From: Sphagnum magellanicum | Taxonomy: Eukaryota; Streptophyta; Sphagnopsida; Sphagnales; Sphagnaceae | Reading direction: 5' to 3' | Assembly: GCA_021904315.1 (NCBI GenBank) | Contig: CM038921.1 | Span: forward strand, 10,446,146-10,510,145 | DNA length: 64,000 nucleotides | Shown: in pieces, positions 47,991 to 57,300 of the stretch | Position numbering within the stretch: position 1 is the stretch's first letter | Layout: every line of letters starts with the position of its first letter | The notes under the pieces: generated by a model | The model's input: the letters and a program-made list of their open reading frames with translations, nothing else | Databases searched by the model: none | Told to the model about the DNA's origin: nothing | Position numbers and translations under genes: made by a program

Positions 47991-48700
47991 TGACACTTGT
48001 ATTTTTGGCTTGTGGATGACGGCCACTAGGTAGGTACCTACCTACGAAACACCGTAAGTTAATACGTACATACCTATGTTAATACACCCATCGTATAAGC
48101 CTTTTTTTTAAAAAAAATTTATTGGCAAAATTTTGTCCAAAATAATTTTTTTTCAAAAATTCGAAAAATGAAATGATTTTGGAAGGTTTTCAATCACAAG
48201 AGTTTTTATTTTTTTTATTTTTTAAAAAAATGTTTGGTTTTCAATTTGTAGCCATTAATGTAAGAAGGCTTTATTAAAGATTTATACTTCATATATAATT
48301 AATTTATAGCCAAATTTGGCTAAATCTTCTCCATGGATGTGTTGCATGTTCATGCAAAATCAAAAAGCCTGTGTGAAGAAGGTAAGGCTATCCGGACTCG
48401 GAAGAAGTACTTCAAAAGTGCCCCAAAAAATTCCCAAATAATCATTTTAAAAACCCGTCAAGTGCGTAAGGGTGCATGTCGGGTCTATAGAGAATTTAAT
48501 TATTACTTGTATTCTTACACGTATATGCAACACTTGGGTGGGTTGGCGGGTGGGCCGGCCGAGTACATTCTTCTCCCGGTCATCATCATCATCATCATCA
48601 TCGTGTTGCATTCGAAAGTCGAAACACCATATTCGGTTGACAACTTTCAACCCGTATTTATTTACACCTTTGTCGCCCAAAAGCGAAAGGGGCGTGATCA
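47991..48700. other. Intergenic DNA with an inverted family C copy
   Basis: 48100-48335 reads, on the minus strand, like family C ('agatttagccaaatttggct', 'atggctacaaattgaaaacc', 'aaaccttccaaaatc'). The frame at 48333-48722 (129 codons, containing an ATC repeat giving an Ile run) matches no family I know and is not called a gene. Confidence 0.4.
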
Positions 48701-48800
48701 GGATTTAGGGTTTAGGGTTTAAACCGAAGGGTCCGAAAATTTAGGGTTTAAGGTTTAAACCGTAGGGTTTGAAAATTTAGGGTTTAGGGTTTAAACCACC
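48701..48800. repeat. Interstitial TTTAGGG-type repeats
   Basis: Three clusters of 'tttagggtttagggttt', 'tttagggtttaaggttt' and 'tttagggtttagggttt' are each followed by 'aaacc'. They sit in a 35-40 bp higher unit with 'cgaagggtccgaaaa' and 'cgtagggtttgaaaa'. TTTAGGG is the plant telomere unit; these are short and internal. Confidence 0.7.
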
Positions 48801-50278
48801 TCAATGCACCCATTACTCATCAATTCAATACTCAACATATTGAGTTGTGTTTCTATCTAGTGTTTTTTTAATATAAAAAGTATTTATTTATTTATTTATA
48901 AATATTTATAAATAAATAAATATGGGAAAAATAATTTTATGTGAAATTCATAGTTTTTCAAAAAATTACATATATCCTATGACACAAATATTGAATAATT
49001 CTTAATTTGACAACAATTATTAAATGCTTTTGAGCAATTGGAAAAACATAAAATTCATTGAAATGTGAGCCATAGATAATAGCTATGGTGATGTGTGTTA
49101 GAGAGCTTATTTTAGAATATAAAAAATGATTTAATAATCCCTTTATAATATATAGGTTTATTTAAAGAGTATATTTCAATAGGGATTTATTTTTAAATAG
49201 AAATATAATTTCCCCCCCCTTTTTTTTTCCCCTTTATTTAGTTTGAAATGATTGCCTCACATGCTTTCTTAAATGGCGCGCCACTAGACAGCCTATTTCC
49301 CCAATTGTAAAAAGCCACCTATTTGTAGGCACACCTACCTGGGCACCTTTATTTAGCCACTAATGGGGCTGGACTCTAAACCCCCTTAAGTTATCACCCC
49401 TTGAAGCTTGGGTCATAAATAAAAAGACACTTGGCAGGCAAGTAAGGCCTAAAATAATAATAATAAATAATAAAATCTGTTTGATTATAATACACTAGGT
49501 GATTGGGGGGGTTTTTTTAAAAAATTGCAAAAAATTGGCAAATTTAATTAAGTTACAATTTTAAAAATAAAAATTTCACCTATTTTCCCATTTTTTTGGT
49601 GGGAAAAATGACAATTTTTGGTTTTTTAAAACCACTGGGTCATTAGGGATATCCGTAAAGTCAGGACAATTAAATGAGAATCTCATTTTAAAACATTTCC
49701 ATTAGACATGAAGGAAATGCACAATAATTGGGTATTTATTATTTTATTTTATTATTTTTATTTATTTCAATTATCTTGGCTTGAAAGGAATGGTTTTAAG
49801 GGAGGAGGTTTGATTTTTATATAATTCACATAATTTTTTTATAAAAAAAATCCAACCAAAAGTGTGGAAATAAGAATTGAATAGGTGGTGATGATCCAAG
49901 GAACTTGGTACTTTGCCAATCAACTTGCCTCACAAACTTTGCACAAAATTCTAGTCTATCAAAGCACCATGAATACTCTATAAAGAAAGTTGCGTAATAT
50001 TCTGTACAAATTCCATATGGATTTTGCATTCTTTAAGAGTATTCCAAGTTCCATTTTGCTCAATAATGGAATTTGGAACACGACTTCCATAGAAGTAAAG
50101 AACTAGGGTGCAGAGGTCTGCAATGAAAAGTGCCTATCCATGCAAGGAGAAAGTCGATGACTTTCCATTATATCACAATAGCCTAATGGAAAGAGACGGA
50201 GACCCTTACTTATCATTCAACTTTGGAATCATGTAGAGTTTGGAATGAACTCAATGCCCAATAATAAGTACTCATTAC
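48801..50278. other. AT-rich intergenic DNA
   Basis: It contains a perfect 38-bp palindrome of TTTA/TAAA units (48885-48922). A short stretch at 49645-49670, 'gatatccgtaaagtcagg', resembles a terminus of the TA-flanked TIR element at 52.2 kb and may be a solo relic. No gene was seen. Confidence 0.45.
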
Positions 50279-50651
50279 AGCATCTCCACCAGTGCACAGT
50301 ATGTGACTCCATACAGTAAAATTTATAGCGAAAAAAGTCAAAATGTGCCGATTTAGCTCAGGAAATTGGTTTTTCTGCACCAAATTCGTGCAGTTTGCAG
50401 TGGCTGGTAAAGGCACAACACAGGTGTGCACCTCCAAAAAGGAGTATACTAAATTGTACCTGACTGCGGCTCAGTATTTTTCATTGATGGATCGTTTTGA
50501 TTGGTCCAGGTGGTTTGCTATTAGTAGTCCCCATATATGTGTAGTTCCAGTTACAGTTTTATTGGTGGGGTTGCACAAAATTTAAAAAGTTAAACTTAGA
50601 CATTTAATTTTTTTATCCAGAGTGACACGCTGAGTACCAGTGGAGATACTC
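50279..50651 (-). mobile_element. MITE E, copy 2 (inverted)
   Basis: The ends are 'agcatctccaccagtgcac' and, as its imperfect reverse complement, 'gagtaccagtggagatactc'. The interior is the reverse complement of copy 3: 'cctggaccaatca', 'caaccccaccaataaaact' and 'tttcctgagctaaat' on the minus strand. It is non-coding. Confidence 0.7.
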
Positions 50652-51010
50652 GTAGAGCATCATGCTCACTATGTGTCCCTGCAAAAATCTTTTTCACAAC
50701 CTCATTCAGTCATTTCCTTTTTCGCAACCCCACCCATAAAACTGAAACTGGGACAGCAAACAGGTGGGGGACTACTATTAACAAACCACCTGGACCAATC
50801 ATTTGATGAGCAAATCAACAATTACTGAGTTGGAGTCGGATCACATTTATTACACTCTTTTCTGCATGTGCATAGTGCCTGTTACCAGCTACGGCAAACT
50901 GTGCAATTATGGTGAGTCAAAAGCAATTTCCTGAGCTAAACTGGCATATTGTGATTGTTCTTCATCCAATTCTACTGTGCATGATCACATACTAAGCACC
51001 GCTCTTAGGT
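50652..51010 (+). mobile_element. MITE E, copy 3
   Basis: It abuts copy 2 head to head. It carries 'gagcatcatgctcactatgt', 'ccccacccataaaactg', 'agcaaacaggtgg', 'cacctggaccaatca', 'tttcctgagctaaactggca' and 'ttcttcatccaattct', and ends near 'acatactaagcaccgctct'. Together copies 2 and 3 form a large inverted repeat. Confidence 0.7.
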
Positions 51011-51229
51011 TCTTACAGTACTTACATATTCAGGCCCACTTTAGTTCAGGGTCCAGGGTCCAATTTCCTAGCAACCAATTTGGATTGATTTCTAGCAAAA
51101 TTGAATCCTTGAGTTGGACTGTACTTTGGTCCCTGGCCTCATTCTTCGTTCTCAAAATCAGGAGCTCTCCTTATGGTTGAGAAGTAGGTGATTTTCAAGC
51201 ACACCTAAAACATAGGTGGCGTTTCGTGT

Positions 51230-52140
51230 GTCAGCATGTTATGGGTACATGTGGTGGGTAGTGTGTTTTTATTAGGGAATTTTTTTGTTTTTAGCCAAAA
51301 ATGGCGATCATCCATAGAGAAGAAAGATGTCAAATCTGGCTATAATAAACCACCAGATATGAAGTACAAAAATATTTTAATCATCCTTCTGTATTTTTAG
51401 CTACACACTGAGAACCAAATATTGAAAATAGGCAATTTCTAGTTTTTTTTTTAGTTATAAAATTTTATTTATACAACATTCTCTTCTCATTTCTGCGGAT
51501 TTGAAAACCTTCCAAAATTTATCACTTCATTTTTCGAATTTTTGGTTTTTAATTTCGGTTATTGGCGAAATTTGGCCAATTTTGGAAAAAAAGCACTGGT
51601 GGGTAATTAAGGGGCGATCATCCATATGAAGGTGTAAAAAATGTGGTGTTAGTAGGAAAATTTAGCCAAATATGGCGAAAAGCCAGATATGAAGTACAAA
51701 ATCTTTAATCATCCTTCTAATTTTTTGGCTACAGACTACAAACCCAATATTAAAATTTTTGACGGTTTCAACCTTTTTTTTCCCTCTCTCTCTCTCTCTC
51801 TCTTTTACTTTCTGGCTATTGAAAACCCTCAAAAAAATAATTTATCATTTCAGTTTCAAATTTCAAATTTCACATTTTGGCTGAATTTCGCCAATAAATA
51901 GGTAGTAGTGTTTTTTTCTCTGGAATTTTTGTTTGTAGCCAAAAGTGATGATTTGTCCCCAGGAAGAAAGATATAGAAAATATGGTGATGAGCCCTAGTA
52001 GCAGAAAGATTTAGCCAAATCTGGCTATTATAAACTACCAGATACAATATTTTAAAATTTCTTTTATCGTCCTTCTATATTTTTGGCTACACACGGAAAC
52101 CCCCTCTCCCCCCCTCCCCCCAACGCACACACATTATATA
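51230..52140 (+). repeat. Repeat family C, three degenerate tandem copies
   Basis: Units of about 300 bp begin near 51285, 51600 and 51905. Each has 'tagccaaa..tgg.gat', 'aagaaagat', 'atttagccaaatctggctat', 'accagata', 'atccttctatatttttggct' and 'acacac', then a T-rich arm with 'gaaaacccccaaaaa...atttatca' and 'ttttggc'. A remnant resumes at about 52990-53105 beyond the inserted TIR element. The family is unknown. Confidence 0.6.
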
Positions 52141-52161
52141 TATATATATACACACACGTTA

Positions 52162-52987
52162 GAGTTATCCGTAAACTCACCCTCTGTTTCACCACCTATC
52201 TCCTCTGCTTTCGCCTTCTATCCCCTCTTTCAGTGGTATCCGCAAAGTAAGGAAATCTTATTAAATCTGAGTATGAAATGCTATTAAATCTGGGTATGAA
52301 ATGCTGAGTTTGCACAAGGTTCTTGAGTAATTATAGTAGTTGTATAGGAAGTAGGAGGGGCGAAAATATATGTAGCAGCGGTGGAGGCGCTCAGGAAAAA
52401 GGAAACAGGGGATGAAACTCAGTTTACCACCAAAATTGGTGGAAAAACTAAGTTTGGGTCCCAGTCATTTCCTTTTGTAAAATATCTATTCCCACTTACG
52501 CTTTTGATGCCCAAACTCAAGGTTCGAGAGTAGTTATAGTAGTTGTACAGGTAGGAGCAGTGAAAATATATGTATGTAACAGCAGTGGAGGTGCTCAGGA
52601 AAAAGGAAACAGGGGATGAAACTCAGTTTACCACCAAAATTGGTGGAAAAAACTAAGTTTGGGTCCCAGTTTAATTTCCTGTTGTAAAATTTCCATTCCC
52701 ACTTACGCTTTTGATGCCCAAACTCAAGGTTCGACGGTAGTTATAGTAGTTGTACAGGTAGGAGCAGTGAAAATATATGTTTGTAGCAGAAGTCGAGGCG
52801 CTCAGGAAAAAGGAAACAGGGGATGAAACTCAGTTTACCACCAAAATTGGTGGAAAAAACTAAGTTTGGGTCCCAGTTAAATTTCCTTTTGTAAAATTTC
52901 CATTCCCAGTTACACGTTTGATGCCCTATTATGCCCAAACTGGCCATTCTCACCCGACACCTAATCACCTGACTTTACGGATAACTC
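52162..52987 (+). mobile_element. TA-flanked TIR element D, copy 1 (non-autonomous)
   Basis: The ends are GAGTTATCCGTAAACTCA (from 52162) and, in reverse complement, GAGTTATCCGTAAAGTCA (to 52987), 17 of 18 identical. TA occurs on both outer sides (52160-52161 and 52988-52989), as expected of Tc1/mariner-type insertion. The interior contains three direct copies of a 205-bp unit (about 52330, 52535 and 52740) with 'aggaaaaaggaaacagggga' and 'ccaaaattggtggaaaaac'. No transposase frame is present. It sits inside repeat family C. Confidence 0.8.
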
Positions 52988-53104
52988 TATTATATTGGCG
53001 ATTCTAGACATTTTTGTTTCTCAATTTTGGCGATTGGAAACCCCCTCCAAAAATTTATCAATTCATTTTCCAGTTTTGCAATTTCTGGCGAAAGTTGGCC
53101 AATA

Positions 53105-53410
53105 ATACGACAAACGCAGGTGGTGGGTTGTTGTTGGTTGTCGCCCGTCTGTCGCCGTTTCGTCGCTGCCGTCCGTCTTCCTCGCTGCTGCCGTTGCTGC
53201 TGCTGCCGCTGCTGTGGTGGCGTTGTTGTTGCTGCAGCTGCTGTCCTTCCCCTCCTCCCTTCGCTTTTCTCGTCTTCGAGTTTCTCCGATTCTCATCACA
53301 CTCGACTCGGCGCCGCCACAAAACCCATCTCCACCCCCGCCATTGCACTAGTCACGAACAAGACAGACATACAAACAAACACAAGTCCCGTCATTGTTGC
53401 AAAAAACTTG

Positions 53411-53466
<56 letters not shown>

Positions 53467-54302
53467 CTTTTGCTGTTTTTTTTCCCTCCTGTCTTTACAC
53501 ATTTCTTCAAACTCTTTCCTGCTCTGGGTTGTGTGTTTATGTTGCGAGAGAGGAGGGCGGAGAGGGACGGAGCTTGGAGGCTTACCTAGTACTCTTTCTC
53601 AAGGAAGTTGGATGTGGTCAGGTTTTGTGTGTAACGGCTCTGTGTGTGTGTGTGTCTCTCTCTCTCTCTCTCTCTCTCCTTCTCTTTCTCTCTCTCTCTC
53701 CGTGTGCTCTTGTAACTGTATTGTCTTATTTTGTTGTGTTGTCTGTGTAGACTTTATGGGAACCTATTTTAGTTTCTGTGAGTTTAGCTCAACTACGATT
53801 GACTCGGCTGTGCTGCTGCTGGTGTCGCAGTGGGATTGCTGAGAGTGTCCCTAGGGAGTGGTGAAGGAAGGAGGTTTGTGTACTGAAGTAGGAATGTCGT
53901 TTCTATTGTGCAGCAAAGCGGATTTGTAAGAAAATTCAGAGCAGTTCTTTTTTTCCCCCTCTCTCTGTCTTTGTCTCTGTGTATCTGTGTATCTGTGTCT
54001 ATGTCTGTGGAGAATCCATGGGGTGAAGTGCTCGGCGGCAAGTCCGATAGTGGACAAAAACTAGTCTGAAGAGTTATGCTTTGCTATGATGTGAGCGGCT
54101 TTTTCTGCACGTGTCGTTCGTTTGCTCAGAGGAAATCAGATTCTTCAAAGAGAGAGATACAATCGTCGTCGTCACATACATCTCGTGTACTATGAAGAAC
54201 TTCTCCAATTTGCGTACAACATGGGCTCTCAAGAACCGCCAGCAAGAGAAGAAGTCTTGATCCGTGAAGAACGCAGCAGCAGACAGACTCGGTGTGGCGG
54301 TG

Positions 54303-54340
<38 letters not shown>

Positions 54341-54385
54341 GGTAGTTGTGGTGGCGAAGAATAAGCTACATTCCTCTTCTTTACC
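53105..54385 (+). promoter_or_regulatory. Upstream region and leader of the GAUT gene
   Basis: The DNA is GC-richer from about 53105. CTG/CCG-rich sequence (53160-53240) is followed by (CT)n tracts at about 53415-53461 and 53655-53700, and a (GA)n tract at 54307-54338 just before the start codon. Long open frames here, such as 53027-53842, are driven by simple repeats; I do not call them genes. The transcription start is not located; part of the stretch is probably 5' UTR. Confidence 0.45.
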
Positions 54386-57300
54386 ATGCCACCAAAATCA
54401 ATGTCATCAAGACGCGGCCCAGCGAGCAACGGCCTACTACAAGCGCGCAGCAGCAGCAGTGCTACGAAGATCAACTGGTGCCGTCGCGCTCTGCTCATTG
54501 CCTTGGTCACCTTATCCGTGCTTGTGCCCTGGCTTTTCATTGACAGTCAGAGCAGCAGCACTTCTTCTTACGATTCTGGTACGCCCATCTTCTTCACTCA
54601 CCTTGCACCAGGTACTCGATTCTGATGCATATCAGAATCATAACTTTCTCAAGGAACACATATGTGTAGCCAACAACAACATCAACATGAACAACTGCAA
54701 GACTTTCTTTGAGAAGACAGAAAAAAAGAACCCATGTGCTCTGATGATGCTGTTGACCTCTACACATGTGGAAGAGTGGGCATTGAGTTTGTTAGGTCAT
54801 TTTGTATGAAAGAACCATGTGCTCTGATGGTGGTCTTGCTGCAATGCATGTGGAAGAGAGGGTATTGAAAAGCATCAACAACTGCCAGAACTTCTTTGAG
54901 AAGACAGAAAAAATGACCCTACGTGCTCTGATGATGCTCTTGATAATCCATTTGGAAGGGAGGGCATTGAGTTTGTTAGGTCATTTTGTATTATGACAGT
55001 TGCTTTCCAATGCTTTCTTCCCAAACAGATTATATTTCATTGACCCTCTTCTTCTTGCTGAAAACTTTTCTTTTAACTTCAGCCCATTCCTTGTTTTCAA
55101 TTTTTTTAGTAGGTGAAGGTCTGCTGCTTCTCAGAGATGAGGATCAGAAAGTCTTTTAATAACATCCCTGATCTGCAGAGTCGTCGGATGGGTCTCTCTG
55201 ATTTGAATCTTCTGTAATTATCAATCTGTTTTGAGTAGCACTTGCGGACACACCTAAACATTTGTGCAGTGCCTCCAGATTGGTTGTATGGGTGGTGGTT
55301 CTTGACTAATTGTGCGATCAGACGTATGTAGAGAGAGCACAAGAGAAAGGGTGTGAATGACAGAGACGAAGGCTTTCTTATCTGCAATGTGGAGAATATT
55401 GTGTTGTTCACAAGGGACAACTAAGATGCAGATTACTGTCTTGACCCACTGCTCAGATATTCAATATCAATATACACATCAAATTGTGGAATTAGTATTC
55501 TGAGGGGGAGTGACTAGTGGGGCTGGCAGTGGTTCTGGCAGTATTTTCCTTTTTTGGCAGTTCCTTATGTTGGCATTCTGTCCTGACTTGTGGGGAAAAT
55601 TCTGTGCAGACCATGGAGTAGGTGCATCGCTTTACAGAGTATGCTCTGCACTCTCACTTGAACAGCATTTTTTTTTTTTTGCCAATGCACATGCTGTTCC
55701 CATTTGTTTTATCATTTGTTTGCCAATGTCATGCATTCCAAACCAAAGAAATAGAAGCCCATGGAGAATAATTTCAATTAGGCTAAATCCAATAATTTCT
55801 CACTCACTCCCAGCAGTATGCCTTATGCAACAAGATACATCTTGTGTGACTTGCTTTGCAGTTTAGTGGCGAGGAAGTCAGAAGGCGCAGTGCTTTAGAA
55901 CAGCTAGAAGTTCTTGTACCCAAGGAGGTTGGCGGTCATCTCTAGCCCATATCTTGCTTTCTCTTTCCATGGCACACTATTTTGCTAGATAATCAGTAAT
56001 GCATGCAAGGAGCTTTGATTGTTGACAATACCGGGAAGAGGAGTCTTAGTATTTCTCCATACTCTTGTCATAAGTTCAGTTTAGATAAGTCATAGTGTAA
56101 GCATTACAGAGAAAATCTTGTCTTGTCTTCTGCTACTTTGTGTGCTTTTACCTCATGAGATGAGGCAGTTAGCATGTCACTGTCTCTTGGCTTAAGCAAG
56201 GGATCCCTAATTTTTGGTTCTTTTGTGCAGGTACTTGATATCGTTGTCACCACAAAGGATGAGGAGGCTGGACCTTTGAATCTTAACATTGCTGGCAGGA
56301 AGGATATCTCTTCTTCTTGGGTATGGGAAGAGTCTGTGGATGTCAGTCGGAAAGCATCTACTTTTCGGCGGGTAGGTATCACTTGTTGGAACCTAAAAGT
56401 ACAACTTGTCAAGAGTCAAGAGAATTTGGGTATTTGTGTCCATGGGAACTGATTGTCTGCTTTCCTGTTTAGGGTACCCTTTCTGAATGAGCTATGCTTC
56501 AACCCTCTTGTTGCCTGCATGCATATTCAAGTTGAACCCCATTTGTTTACTTCATACATCTCCCTGCCTTCCTGTTTGTCTTTCAGGAACCTGAATCAGA
56601 TCTCAACAAAGTAGAGGGTGCTCAAGACACCTTTAAGGACAACAATAGAGGTTCTCAAGATGCAGAACAAGGAGCAAAGGAAGTTGGTGAAGTAGGTGAA
56701 CTGGGAGATACAGGCAACAGCAAATCTGAGAGACTATATGCTGCAGGACTTGAAAGAGGGGAGGCCAAATTGGGTGAAAGACAGATTGCAGACATTCTAG
56801 CTGGGGAACAAGAATCTGACATTGACCATGAGGAGGAAGAAGTTGCAGATTCTGAGCAGCAGGCATCAGAAGGAGAATTGTCTGGTAATTGTTGTCTGAA
56901 CTGGTGTGCAACCTCTTGTGTTTACTGACCTGGATGGATCTGTCATCGTCACCCTTTGTGGTTTGTCTCTAAGATACTGCTGCAATGCATCAAGTGTGGT
57001 TGGAGATGGTTTCTAAGGGTTTTTTTTGCAGTGCACAAAAGGGAAGTGATTAATTTTTGAAGCAGTTTTCCCTTAACCCTTCATCTCTTTGGTGTTGTCA
57101 GAAACCCTACACAAAGTTGAAAACCAATTTCTTCCTGCTCTGGACTGCAGACAACCCATTGGCTATAATCCTTTGTAGACATGTTAGTATTTGGTTCTAT
57201 TGAGTTTCCAGTCTCCTGACAACAATTGTGGCTGATGATTATAATGTGAGCAGATGCAACAATTCAGCAAGCCATCCTCAGCCATGACCCTGCAAGAATT

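Noticed and set aside
48333..48722. 129-codon frame with an Ile run
   Set aside because: The Ile run comes from an ATC repeat and the C terminus comes from telomere-type repeats. No family resemblance.
53027..53842. 271-codon open frame with long Leu/Ser runs before GAUT
   Set aside because: It is driven by CTG and (CT)n simple repeats, and competing frames of similar length exist on both strands. It lies in the likely GAUT leader/promoter.
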